Of a DNA stretch of 64,000 bases, positions 26,777 to 35,501 are shown one piece after another. Made by a program: the position numbers and the translations under genes. Source of the DNA: Mesorhizobium comanense (lineage in GTDB: Bacteria; Pseudomonadota; Alphaproteobacteria; Rhizobiales; Rhizobiaceae); NCBI RefSeq assembly GCF_005503535.1, contig NZ_SCNN01000001.1, positions 620,001 to 684,000 on the forward strand, in the 5' to 3' direction. Within the stretch, counting starts at the first letter, position 1, and each line of letters begins with the position of its first letter. The notes beneath the pieces were generated by a model. It did not search any database. It was given only the letters and a program-made list of their open reading frames with translations, and was not told the DNA's origin.

Positions 26777-27607
26777 TCAGTTGGTCGCGGCCTTCTTCGT
26801 CTTGTCCTGATCCTTGAGCTGGCTCCAGGCATTCTGCTGGGCCAGCATCTGCCTGAGATAGGCGACGTTGGCCTGCGCCTGCTCGGGCGAAAGCTCTTGC
26901 GAGGCGATCTTCTCGGCTTCGTCGAAACGACCCTGCAGACCGACGACCAGCGCAAGGTTCTGTCGCACCCGGCTATCGGCGTTGGGCTGCTGGGCGGCCG
27001 AGCGCAGATAGGTCTCGGCGGTACGCAGATCTCCCTCCAGCACATAGGACATGCCGAGGTTGGACAGCACCGAGGGTTCGTTCGGCTTGAGTTCGAGGGC
27101 CTTTCGGTAAAGCTGGCGCGCCTGGTCCTTCTGGCCAAGCTGATCGAGGATGGCCGCCTCCGCCGACACCAGCTTCCAGTCGGGATACTCCGGTGTCTGC
27201 GCGCGGCGCACGGCGTCGAGCGCGGCCTCGAACTGGCCATTGGCAGCCAGCGCCTTGCCATAGGCGGCGAGCACGTCGCGGTCCTTGGGATAGGCGATCG
27301 CCAGCTTGCGCATCACGGCGAGCGACTGGTCGGCGTCGCCGTCCATCTGCAGCGCGGCGGCGAAATTGGTCGCTATGCGCTTGTCGTTGGGGTTCTTCGC
27401 ATAGGACTGGCCGAGCGCGGCGGTGGCATTGTGCAATTCGCTCGCCGACATCGTCTCCAGTGGCTTGCCGCTGGTGCGCCCGATCGAGCCGGTGCTCATC
27501 CTGTCGGTTCCGCAGCCGGCGACACCGGCGGCGAGCGCGAGCACGAAAGCCGTGGTGACGAGCCGCTTTCCCTTGACGGTCATCGTGCGGTTGATCGGCA
27601 TGGGCAT
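26777..27607 (-). CDS. tadD: TadD-like tetratricopeptide-repeat lipoprotein
   Basis: A 276-residue protein with a lipoprotein signal (VLALAAGVAGCGTD) and at least four TPR units across residues 60-230 (for example AYGKALAANGQFEAALDAVRR and LGMSYVLEGDLRTAETYLRSAA). TadD lipoproteins act as pilotins or scaffolds for the Tad secretin. The start is ambiguous: ATG at 27607, or at 27601, which has better spacing from GGAGG, or at 27583. It faces the operon from the opposite strand. Confidence 0.87.
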   Translation of the reverse strand: MPMPINRTMTVKGKRLVTTAFVLALAAGVAGCGTDRMSTGSIGRTSGKPLETMSASELHNATAALGQSYAKNPNDKRIATNFAAALQMDGDADQSLAVMRKLAIAYPKDRDVLAAYGKALAANGQFEAALDAVRRAQTPEYPDWKLVSAEAAILDQLGQKDQARQLYRKALELKPNEPSVLSNLGMSYVLEGDLRTAETYLRSAAQQPNADSRVRQNLALVVGLQGRFDEAEKIASQELSPEQAQANVAYLRQMLAQQNAWSQLKDQDKTKKAATN

Positions 27608-27728
27608 TGGCCTCCATTCCTGCGCGTGGCCATTGCACGGCCATCTTCCCTCCCGCAGAAATATTCTGTTAACCCTAACGGATGGTTAAAAGCGCCGACT
27701 CGTGAAGCCTCGGCCCGGAGAAGATTGA

Positions 27729-29093
27729 ATGCCTTTCGAATTTGCCGAGAAGAAATTGCAGGGTGCGTTGCCGGTACACCTGATCGCCAGGGACGGACTG
27801 GAAGCAGCGGGCCTCGCGCCCTCCACGATCGCCTGGGCAAAGGCCAACGGCTTCTCCGGTGAAGCGGGCCGCACGCTGGTCCTGCCCGGCGAAAACGGCG
27901 CGCTGGCGGGCGCCTTGCACGGCATCGGCGATGGCGAGGGCACGCTTGGCCTTGGCTTGCTTTCGAAAGCCCTTCCGGAAGGCGATTGGCATCTTGCCTC
28001 GGTGCCTGCCGAGCCGGAACTGGCGGCAATCGCCCTGGCGCTCGGCTCCTATGTCTTTACCCGGTACGGCAAGAAGCCCGGCAAGGCCCTGCGTTTCGAA
28101 CTGCCGGCCGGGGCTGATGCCGGCCGGGTCCGGCGGGTCGCCGATGGCGTCTTCCTGGCGCGCGACCTGGTCAACACGCCGACCAGCGACATGGGGCCGG
28201 ACGATCTGGAAGCAGCGGTACGAAACCTCGCCACGATCCACAAGGCCGAGGTGTCGGTGATCAAGGGCGACGATCTCATCGAGCAGAATTTTCCCATGAT
28301 CCATGCCGTCGGCCGCGCCTCCTCGAGCGCGCCGCGTTTGATCGACATGGTCTGGGGACGGCAGGACACCCCCAAGGTGACGCTGGTCGGCAAGGGGGTC
28401 TGCTTCGACACGGGTGGCCTCGACATCAAGCCGTCATCGGGCATGCTGCTGATGAAGAAGGATATGGGCGGCGCCGCCAACGTGCTGGGTCTCGCCTCGA
28501 TGATCATGGCCGCGGGCCTCAATGTGAGATTGCGCGTGCTGATCCCGGCCGTCGAGAACTCGATCGCAGGCAATGCTTTCCGGCCCGGCGATGTGCTGGC
28601 GAGCCGCAAGGGCATCACGGTTGAGATCGGCAACACCGATGCCGAGGGGCGGCTGGTGCTCGCGGACGCGCTGGCGCTGGCCGACGGCGAGGAGCCCCAA
28701 CTGCTTGTCGACATGGCGACGCTGACCGGCGCTGCCCGCGTCGCGCTCGGCCCGGACTTGCCGCCCTTCTACACCGATGACGAAACGCTCGCCTCCGACC
28801 TTGCCGGCGCCTCATTGGCGCTCGAGGATCCGCTGTGGCGCATGCCGCTATGGCGGCCTTACGATGCGAAACTGTCGTCGAAGATCGCCGACATCAACAA
28901 CGTGACCACGGACGGCTTCGCCGGGTCGATCACGGCGGCGTTGTTCCTCAAGCGCTTCGTGGAGAAGACGTCGTGCTGGGCGCATTTCGACATCTTCGCC
29001 TGGAATCCCGCGGATAGGCCCTATGGTCCGGCCGGCGGCGAGGCTCAGGGCATCCGGGCGCTGGAGCACGTGATTTCGAGCCGTTTCGGCTGA
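27729..29093 (+). CDS. M17 leucyl aminopeptidase family protein
   Basis: Cytosolic zinc or manganese aminopeptidase that releases N-terminal residues during peptide turnover. The 454 residues contain the catalytic/metal segments LVGKGVCFDTGGLDIKPS (about 219-236), the M17 signature NTDAEGRLVLADAL (302 onward) and DMATLTGAARVALG. The PepA N-terminal domain is divergent and shorter than in E. coli PepA, matching the short PepA-like group common in Alphaproteobacteria. Confidence 0.93.
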   Translation: MPFEFAEKKLQGALPVHLIARDGLEAAGLAPSTIAWAKANGFSGEAGRTLVLPGENGALAGALHGIGDGEGTLGLGLLSKALPEGDWHLASVPAEPELAAIALALGSYVFTRYGKKPGKALRFELPAGADAGRVRRVADGVFLARDLVNTPTSDMGPDDLEAAVRNLATIHKAEVSVIKGDDLIEQNFPMIHAVGRASSSAPRLIDMVWGRQDTPKVTLVGKGVCFDTGGLDIKPSSGMLLMKKDMGGAANVLGLASMIMAAGLNVRLRVLIPAVENSIAGNAFRPGDVLASRKGITVEIGNTDAEGRLVLADALALADGEEPQLLVDMATLTGAARVALGPDLPPFYTDDETLASDLAGASLALEDPLWRMPLWRPYDAKLSSKIADINNVTTDGFAGSITAALFLKRFVEKTSCWAHFDIFAWNPADRPYGPAGGEAQGIRALEHVISSRFG

Positions 29094-29160
29094 TTGCCGC
29101 AAGCCGGCAAATTGCAGAAACTGAAACGGAACCGAAACAATTTGCCGTCATGCTGGCGCG

Positions 29161-29511
29161 ATGTCGATTGCGATGCGCCCGAGCCAGGCCTTGCGACTGT
29201 GGCAGCAGGTGATGCTGTCGCAGGTGCGCGAGGACGCGCCCGACCTCACCATGCGCCAGACGGCGATCCTTTTTACCATCTATCTCGATCCGCCGCCGCA
29301 CACGGTGCGCGGGCTCGCCGCGCGCCTCAACGTCACCAAGCCGGTGATCACCCGCGCGCTCGATACGATGGGCGCATTGAAGCTGGTGTCGCGCCACCGC
29401 GACGAACTCGACAAGCGCAATGTCTTGATCAAGCGCACCGTCGAGGGTGCGCTCTTTGTCGAGCGCTTCGGCGATGGTATCATCGCCAAGGCCCACGAAT
29501 TACCGATGTAG
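29161..29511 (+). CDS. MarR-family transcriptional regulator
   Basis: A 116-residue winged-helix protein: RQTAILFTIYLDPPPHTVRGLAARLNVTKPVITRALDTMGALKLVSRHRDELDKRN is the MarR-like DNA-binding domain with its wing. It is shorter than typical MarR proteins (about 140-150), with a reduced dimerisation tail. Its TAG stop is immediately followed by a rhizobial palindromic repeat, so insertion of the repeat may have set the C-terminus. It lies upstream of the NlpC/P60 gene in the same direction, a plausible target. Confidence 0.85.
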   Translation: MSIAMRPSQALRLWQQVMLSQVREDAPDLTMRQTAILFTIYLDPPPHTVRGLAARLNVTKPVITRALDTMGALKLVSRHRDELDKRNVLIKRTVEGALFVERFGDGIIAKAHELPM

Positions 29512-29559
29512 AGCATGGCCCCGAAAAGTGGGAACCGGTTTTCGGATAAGCTCACGCTC
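29511..29559. repeat. rhizobial dispersed palindromic repeat
   Basis: A 49-base imperfect palindrome: inner arms ccgaaaa (29521-29527) and ttttcgg (29539-29545), outer ends gagc and gctc. This GAGCATG...CCGAAAAGTGGGAACCGG...CGCTC pattern matches a short intergenic repeat that I recall as very common in Mesorhizobium, Rhizobium and Agrobacterium genomes. It begins on the last base of the MarR stop codon. Confidence 0.75.
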
Positions 29560-29585
29560 CTTCAAAAAACGACTGGATTGCCGAT

Positions 29586-30446
29586 TTGACCGCCAGGGAT
29601 GCCCGCCTTCACGCCTTCCGTGCCGACCTTGCCGATGCGCGCCTGAAAGGCGAGGTCGAAGCGGACCGTTTCGTCGCCGGCCGGCCGGCGCGGATAACCG
29701 TGCCGGTGGCCGATCTGCGCAAGGCGCCCCGCGCGGATGCCGGCATCAACACGCAATTCCTGTCCGGCGACGATGTGCTGGTCTTCGAGGACAGCCAGGG
29801 CTGGGCCTGGGTTCAGGGCGAACGCGACGGCTATGTCGGCTATGTCGCCGCTGCGGAACTTGGCGAACGCGGGCAGGCGCCGACGCATATTGTCTCTGCA
29901 CCGCGCACCTTTGTGTATCCGGGCGCTGATCTGCGGTTTCCGATCGCCGGCAGACTGTCCATGGGATCGACCGTGACTGTCACGGGCGCAGCCGAAACGC
30001 GCGGCACGCACTATGCGCTGCTGCCGTCCGGCGAAGCCTTGATAGAAGGGCACCTGCGGCCGCTCGGGGCGATCGAGGCGGACTATGTGTCCGTGGCAGA
30101 GATGTTTGTCGGCACGCCCTATCTCTGGGGCGGCGTCTCCGGCTTCGGCATCGATTGCTCCGGCCTGGTGCAGCTGGCGATGCGGATGGCGGGCAGGGAT
30201 GTCCTGCGCGATTCCGACATGCAGGCGCAAAGCGTCGGCGAACCCTTCGAGCCCGGCCCGGATTACTCCGGCCTACGGCGCGGCGACCTGGTGTTCTGGA
30301 AAGGTCACGTCGCCATCATGACCGACGCCGAGGCTATGATCCACGCCAACGGCCACACCATGCTGGTGTCGCGCGAGGGGCTCAGGGATGCCGTGGCTCG
30401 CATCGGCTACCTCTATGGTGGCCCGACAGGATTTCGGCGGCCATAA
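29586..30446 (+). CDS. NlpC/P60 (C40) cell-wall hydrolase with SH3 domains
   Basis: A 286-residue cysteine peptidase of the family that cleaves D-Glu-diaminopimelate bonds in peptidoglycan stem peptides. Two SH3-like regions (about 38-92 and 100-158) precede the catalytic domain, with Cys near residue 191 in GIDCSGLVQLAM, His near 241 in WKGHVAIM and the third polar residue in IHANGHTM. No signal peptide is apparent. It begins with TTG. It could recycle wall peptides in the cytoplasm or be exported by another route. Confidence 0.88.
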   Translation: MTARDARLHAFRADLADARLKGEVEADRFVAGRPARITVPVADLRKAPRADAGINTQFLSGDDVLVFEDSQGWAWVQGERDGYVGYVAAAELGERGQAPTHIVSAPRTFVYPGADLRFPIAGRLSMGSTVTVTGAAETRGTHYALLPSGEALIEGHLRPLGAIEADYVSVAEMFVGTPYLWGGVSGFGIDCSGLVQLAMRMAGRDVLRDSDMQAQSVGEPFEPGPDYSGLRRGDLVFWKGHVAIMTDAEAMIHANGHTMLVSREGLRDAVARIGYLYGGPTGFRRP

Positions 30447-30448
30447 GT

Positions 30449-30484
30449 TTCTTCCCTTCTCCCCGTAAACGGGGCGAGGAACGC
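30449..30484. repeat. short palindromic intergenic repeat
   Basis: Palindrome centred on CCCCGTAAACGGGG with flanks cttct and cgagga. The CTTCTCCCCG-spacer-CGGGGAGAAG pattern is a common dispersed element in rhizobial intergenic DNA. It could act as a stem-loop at the 3' end of the NlpC gene, but no U-tract follows directly. Confidence 0.5.
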
Positions 30485-30546
30485 TGCGATCCCCTTTTGT
30501 TCCGATTTTTCTTGGCGATTGACCGCCGCCGCGCTACCTCTGGCGG

Positions 30547-33102
30547 GTGACAGTTGAGCCGCGCCTTGCCGACCAGAATGCCGCAGTAGCCCTGCCCGAG
30601 CCGTTCGTCAGATGGTTCGGAGAAAAAGGCTGGTCGCCGCGCGCCCATCAGATCGAATTGCTGGCGAGGGCTCAGGCCGGACAATCGGTACTGCTGATCG
30701 CGCCAACCGGCGCGGGCAAGACGCTCGCCGGCTTCCTGCCGTCGTTGACCGAACTGGCCGTCCGGCCCAAGCGAAAGCCCGGGCAAGCGCATCGCGGCAT
30801 CCACACACTCTACATCTCGCCCTTGAAAGCGCTGGCCGTCGACATCGAGCGTAATCTCGGCAAACCGGTCGAGGAGATCGGCCTGCCGATCTCGATCGAG
30901 ACGCGCACCGGCGATACGCCCTCCCACAAGCGGCAGCGGCAGAAGCTGGTGCCGCCAGACATCCTGCTCACCACACCGGAGCAACTGGCGCTGCTGATCG
31001 CCGCCCCGGACGCCAGGCGGTTCTTCGAAGATCTGCGCTATGTCGTGCTCGACGAACTGCATTCGCTGGTGACATCCAAGCGCGGCCATCTGCTTGCGCT
31101 CGGTCTGGCGCGCCTGCGCAACTATGTGCCGGATCTGCAGACGATCGGCCTCTCGGCGACGGTCGCCGAACCGGACGAATTGCGGCGCTGGCTGGTCAGC
31201 CAGAATGCGCCCAAGGGCCTGGCATGGCCTGACATGGCCGGGCTGATCACCGTGGCCGGTGGCGCGAAGCCGGATATTTCGGTCCTCGATTCACGCGAAC
31301 GCGTGCCGTGGTCTGGGCACTCGGCCCGCTACGCCATTCCCGAAATCTACGAGGCGATCAAGCGCCATCGCACGACGATCCTGTTCGTCAACACGCGCAG
31401 CCAGGCCGAGATGCTGTTCCAGGAACTGTGGCGCGCCAACGAGGATTCGTTGCCGATCGCGCTGCATCATGGCTCGCTCGATGTCGGCCAGCGCCGGCGC
31501 GTCGAGAAGGCGATGGGCGAGAATGCGCTGCGCGCCATCGTCGCCACCTCGACGCTCGATCTCGGCATCGATTGGGGCGACGTCGACCTCGTCGTGCATG
31601 TCGGCGCGCCAAAGGGCGCCAGCCGTCTGGCGCAGCGCATCGGCCGCGCCAATCACCGCATGGATGAGCCATCCAAGGCCATCCTCATTCCAGCCAACCG
31701 TTTCGAGGTGCTGGAATGCCGCGCCGCGCTCGATGCGAACTATCTCGGTGCGCAGGACACGCCGCCATTGATCAAAGGCGCGCTCGACGTCCTGTCGCAG
31801 CATGTGCTGGGCGTTGCCTGCGGCGGGCCGTTCGACGCCGATCTTCTGTTCGAGGAAATCCGCGGTGCGGCCCCCTATGCCGCGCTTGAACGCGAGACCT
31901 TCGATCGGGTGATCGATTTCGTCGCCACCGGCGGCTATGCGCTGCAGAACTACGAGCGCTACGCCCGTATCCGCAAGACCAAGGATGGGCTCTGGCGTGT
32001 CTCCAATCCGCGCGTCGCACAGCAATACCGGCTGAACGTCGGCACCATCGTCGAGATGCCGGAGCTCAATGTCCGCTATGTCAGGCAGGGCCGGGGCATG
32101 GCCGGGCGCGGCGGGCCGGTGTTGGGCAAGATCGAGGAATATTTCGCCGAGACGCTTCGGCCCGGCGACAATTTCCTCTTCGCCGGCAAAGTACTGCGTT
32201 TCGAAGGCATCCGCGAGAACGAATGCGTCGTCTCCAACGGCGCGGGCGCCAACATCATCGTGCCCTCCTATGCCGGCGGCAAGTTTCCGCTGTCGACCTA
32301 TCTCGCCGACCAGGTGCGCGGCATGCTTGCCGATCCCGATCGCTGGCAGGCCTTGCCCGAACAGGTCGCCGACTGGCTGCGGATCCAGAAGGAGAAATCG
32401 GTGCTGCCCAAACGCGGCGACCTTCTGGTGGAGACCTTTCCGCGCGGCAACCGCCACTACATGGTCGCCTATCCCTTCGAGGGTCGGCTCGCGCACCAGA
32501 CGCTCGGCATGCTTTTGACACGGCGGCTGGAGCGGGCCAATGCAAGGCCGCTCGGCTTCGTCGCCACCGACTATTCGCTGGCCGTCTGGGCGCTCGACGA
32601 CATGGCGGCTCTGTTCAAGGCCGGGCAGCCATCGCTCGGCCAATTGTTCGACGAGGACATGCTGGGCGACGATCTCGAGGCCTGGCTGAACGACAGCTGG
32701 ATGCTGAAGCGCACCTTCCGCAATTGCGCTGTCATCGCCGGTCTGATCGAGAAGCGCTTTCCAGGCCAGGAGAAGAGCGGCCGCCAGGTCACGGTCTCGG
32801 CCGACCTGATCTACGATGTGCTGCGCAGCCACGAGCCGGACCATATCCTGCTGCAGGCGACGCGCACCGACGCCTCGGCCGGATTGCTCGATGTCAGTAG
32901 ACTTGCCGACATGCTCTCGCGTGTCCGCGGTCGAATCATGCATAAGCACCTCGAACAGATTTCGCCGCTGGCGGTGCCGGTGATGCTGGAAATCGGCAAG
33001 GAATCGGTCAATGGCGGCGCCAACGAGACGCTTCTGATGGAAGCCGCCGATCTGGTCGAGGAAGCCATGGGCCAGGGCATGGTTCGGGCCGGGAAGGTTT
33101 GA
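30547..33102 (+). CDS. ligase-associated DEXH-box helicase (Lhr-Core type)
   Basis: An 851-residue superfamily 2 helicase. Walker A APTGAGKT is at 52-59 and the DEXH motif DELH at about 169, followed by TIGLSATVAEP (motif III), ATSTLDLGIDWGDVDLVVHVGAPKGASRLAQRIGRANHR (motifs V/VI) and a C-terminal Lhr winged-helix and DUF4 region. This group is linked to DNA repair with LigB or LigD-type ATP-dependent ligases and the PdeM nuclease. It begins with GTG and is followed after 6 bases by pdeM. Confidence 0.93.
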   Translation: MTVEPRLADQNAAVALPEPFVRWFGEKGWSPRAHQIELLARAQAGQSVLLIAPTGAGKTLAGFLPSLTELAVRPKRKPGQAHRGIHTLYISPLKALAVDIERNLGKPVEEIGLPISIETRTGDTPSHKRQRQKLVPPDILLTTPEQLALLIAAPDARRFFEDLRYVVLDELHSLVTSKRGHLLALGLARLRNYVPDLQTIGLSATVAEPDELRRWLVSQNAPKGLAWPDMAGLITVAGGAKPDISVLDSRERVPWSGHSARYAIPEIYEAIKRHRTTILFVNTRSQAEMLFQELWRANEDSLPIALHHGSLDVGQRRRVEKAMGENALRAIVATSTLDLGIDWGDVDLVVHVGAPKGASRLAQRIGRANHRMDEPSKAILIPANRFEVLECRAALDANYLGAQDTPPLIKGALDVLSQHVLGVACGGPFDADLLFEEIRGAAPYAALERETFDRVIDFVATGGYALQNYERYARIRKTKDGLWRVSNPRVAQQYRLNVGTIVEMPELNVRYVRQGRGMAGRGGPVLGKIEEYFAETLRPGDNFLFAGKVLRFEGIRENECVVSNGAGANIIVPSYAGGKFPLSTYLADQVRGMLADPDRWQALPEQVADWLRIQKEKSVLPKRGDLLVETFPRGNRHYMVAYPFEGRLAHQTLGMLLTRRLERANARPLGFVATDYSLAVWALDDMAALFKAGQPSLGQLFDEDMLGDDLEAWLNDSWMLKRTFRNCAVIAGLIEKRFPGQEKSGRQVTVSADLIYDVLRSHEPDHILLQATRTDASAGLLDVSRLADMLSRVRGRIMHKHLEQISPLAVPVMLEIGKESVNGGANETLLMEAADLVEEAMGQGMVRAGKV

Positions 33103-33108
33103 TTTGAG

Positions 33109-33825
33109 ATGAATTTCTCGCTGGCGCGCACATCGCTGATCGCCGATGCCGACATGATAGGCATCGCTGGCGAACGCGCCGTCTGCGATCCGCGCGGCGT
33201 GCTCTATTTTCCCGAACTCAAGCTGCTGGCGGTGTCCGACCTGCATCTCGAAAAAGGCTCGTCCTTTGCCCGGCGCGGCGCGCTGATCCCGCCCTATGAC
33301 ACCGGCGCGACCCTGCTCCGATTGCAGGCCGTCATTTCGGACTATCAGCCGTCGATCGTCATCAGCCTCGGCGATTCCTTCCACGATGGCGGCGGCGCCG
33401 AACGCATGCATGCGAGCTTCCGTGAGCGGCTGGAAGCGCTGATGGCCGGGCGTCAATGGTTCTGGGTCGCCGGCAATCACGATCCGGAAGCGCCGGCGGA
33501 CCTTCCTGGAGAGACCGTGCGAGAGTTGGCCATAGGCTCGCTGCTGTTCCGGCACGAGCCGTCGAAGGTTCGCGTCGAGGGCGAGATCGCGGGCCATCTG
33601 CATCCCTGCGCCCGCATCGTCCAGCGCGGCCGCTCGGTACGCCGCCGCTGCTTTGCCGGCGATGGCGGCCGCATGATCATGCCGGCCTTCGGCGCTTATA
33701 CCGGCTCGCTCAACGTGCTCGACCGCGCCTATGCCGGCCTGTTCCGGCTGGAGACGCTGATGGCCTACATGCTCGGCAGCGACCGCATCTTCGCCATTTC
33801 CCGCCCGATGCTGCGGCCGGGCTGA
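33109..33825 (+). CDS. pdeM: ligase-associated phosphodiesterase PdeM
   Basis: Calcineurin-like metallophosphoesterase, 238 residues, with the full metal-site set: SDLHLEKG (Asp44, His46), SLGDSFHD (Asp89), GNHDP (122-126) and GHLHP (162-166). PdeM proteins accompany Lhr-Core helicase and ATP-dependent DNA ligase in a presumed DNA-damage response. Here only the helicase gene is adjacent. Confidence 0.92.
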   Translation: MNFSLARTSLIADADMIGIAGERAVCDPRGVLYFPELKLLAVSDLHLEKGSSFARRGALIPPYDTGATLLRLQAVISDYQPSIVISLGDSFHDGGGAERMHASFRERLEALMAGRQWFWVAGNHDPEAPADLPGETVRELAIGSLLFRHEPSKVRVEGEIAGHLHPCARIVQRGRSVRRRCFAGDGGRMIMPAFGAYTGSLNVLDRAYAGLFRLETLMAYMLGSDRIFAISRPMLRPG

Positions 33826-33828
33826 GAT

Positions 33829-34764
33829 CTACCTGCCGTAATAGAGCGTGACCGTGTGCTTCGCCTCGGCGAAGAACAGCCAGCGTTCGACCAGCAACCC
33901 CGCGAACTGGGCGATAGCGGCAAGCGCGGACGACATTGCTGAGAGGGGCCACGGCAGGACGAGGGCGGTAATCAGCAGCAGGATTGGCAGGCCGAAGGCC
34001 AGAGCCTGCGTGATCCGGCGCAGCTTGGCTGCATGCTTGCGCGCGATGCGGAAGCCCATTTCCTTGAGCAGGTAATTTTCCTCGGTATGTGGCCACTCCA
34101 GCGACCGTACCGTGCCGCCGGCAAGTCCCGTCGCGGTGTTGGCGGTGGTCGGGATTTCAAGGCGGTCGTTGTAGCGCCAGGTCGCCAGCTTCCAGCTCCA
34201 GCCGAGCAGGGTGAGCAACGCTGAGGCTACCGACAATATGGCCGAACCGAGCGCAAACCCTTGCAGAAGCGCGTCGAGAAGGACACCGCCGCTCATCGCG
34301 GAAAAGATGAGATAGCCGGGAAAGGTGTAGGGACTGTGCCACTGGGCGATGGGTTTTAGCGAGGCATAGATCATGCCGGTCATGCAGACCGTGGAGACCG
34401 CCCCGATGGCGGCCAGAAGCCCGGCGGCGGACACCCAGCCGTCGAGGCGGCCGAGAATGATCCAGCCGATGCCGAACAGTCCGGCCGGAACGAAGGTAAG
34501 CACTGAGGAAACGCCCTCGCGCGACAGCCAGGAACTGCGCCATTGCGAAAAGGCCCGCCATGCCCGCTCCGGTCGGCCGAGATGGCCCGTCGACGACAAC
34601 AGGCCGGCACTGATAAGCCCGAGTGCCAGCCCCACACCTGCCAGGCCGAGCCAGAAATCCGGCTCGATGAAACCTGCCGCACCAAGCACGCCGAGCAATG
34701 CCAACAGGCCGTAGCCGGCGCCGGTGGCGGTGGTGAAGAAAACGACGGAAAAGGCGGGATGCAT
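33829..34764 (-). CDS. DmsC-type membrane anchor of a molybdoenzyme (SoeC-like)
   Basis: Integral membrane protein of 311 residues with eight or so hydrophobic helices and the DMSO reductase anchor family signature STGHLGRPERAWRAFSQWRSSWLSREG. It would bind quinone and hold the catalytic and iron-sulfur subunits at the inner membrane. It is the last of a three-gene minus-strand operon, two bases after the iron-sulfur subunit gene; its 3' end is four bases from pdeM, which converges on it. Confidence 0.88.
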   Translation of the reverse strand: MHPAFSVVFFTTATGAGYGLLALLGVLGAAGFIEPDFWLGLAGVGLALGLISAGLLSSTGHLGRPERAWRAFSQWRSSWLSREGVSSVLTFVPAGLFGIGWIILGRLDGWVSAAGLLAAIGAVSTVCMTGMIYASLKPIAQWHSPYTFPGYLIFSAMSGGVLLDALLQGFALGSAILSVASALLTLLGWSWKLATWRYNDRLEIPTTANTATGLAGGTVRSLEWPHTEENYLLKEMGFRIARKHAAKLRRITQALAFGLPILLLITALVLPWPLSAMSSALAAIAQFAGLLVERWLFFAEAKHTVTLYYGR

Positions 34765-34766
34765 GG

Positions 34767-35501
34767 TTAGCTCGAAAGCATGCGGTCGACCCAGCCGAGA
34801 AAGCCGCCCTCGGCCTTGACCGGCTCCAGCGCCTTCGCCGGGACTGAGGCCGCGCGTTGCGTGTGGGCGCGTGGCGGCAGGTATTTGTTGGTAGGGCGAT
34901 AACCCATCTCGGGCATCAGGTCGACGCCACCGCGCTCCGCCGCCAGTTGCGAGACGGCCGACATCGGGTCGCCGAGGTCGCCGAAATGCCGTGCGCTGGT
35001 CGGGCAGGCGGCTACGCAGGCCGGCACGCGGTCTTCTTCAGCCAGATTGTCGTTGTAGATGCGGTCGACGCAGAGCGTGCATTTCTTCATCACGCCGACA
35101 TCGGTGTCGAATTCGCGTGCGCCATAGGGACACGCCCAGCTGCACAATTTGCAGCCGATGCACTTATCTTCGTCGATCAGCACGATGCCATCCGAGGCCC
35201 GCTTGTAGGAGGCGCCGGTCGGGCAGACGGTGACACAGGCGGGCTGCTCGCAATGCAGGCAGGAGCGCGGGAAGTTCACGGTTCGCCCGCCCATTTCGGT
35301 AATGTGCTCGTAGCTGTGCACGCGGTTGAACCAGACGCCGTCGACATGGCCGCCATAGGGGTCGATGTCGGTCAGCGGCGCCATATGGCCACCGGTGTTC
35401 CATTCCTTGCAGGCGGTGACGCAGGCCTGGCAGCCGACGCAGGTGTCGAGATCGATGACGAGGCCAAGCCTTTTGTCGGTATGGGCAGGCAGGCAGGTCA
35501 T
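34767..35501 (-). CDS. 4Fe-4S electron-transfer subunit of a molybdoenzyme (SoeB-like)
   Basis: DmsB-like protein of 244 residues with four cysteine clusters: CVGCQACVTACKEW, CLHCEQPACVTVCPTGA, CIGCKLCSWACPYGA and CTLCVD...CVAACPT, which would carry four [4Fe-4S] centres and move electrons between the molybdenum subunit and the membrane anchor. Its start overlaps the stop of the catalytic-subunit gene by four bases (ATGA). Confidence 0.93.
   Translation of the reverse strand: MTCLPAHTDKRLGLVIDLDTCVGCQACVTACKEWNTGGHMAPLTDIDPYGGHVDGVWFNRVHSYEHITEMGGRTVNFPRSCLHCEQPACVTVCPTGASYKRASDGIVLIDEDKCIGCKLCSWACPYGAREFDTDVGVMKKCTLCVDRIYNDNLAEEDRVPACVAACPTSARHFGDLGDPMSAVSQLAAERGGVDLMPEMGYRPTNKYLPPRAHTQRAASVPAKALEPVKAEGGFLGWVDRMLSS

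Noticed and set aside
31291..33603. Minus-strand frame of 770 codons antisense to the helicase gene
   Set aside because: The plus strand carries a complete helicase with all motifs; the reverse translation has no recognisable domain.
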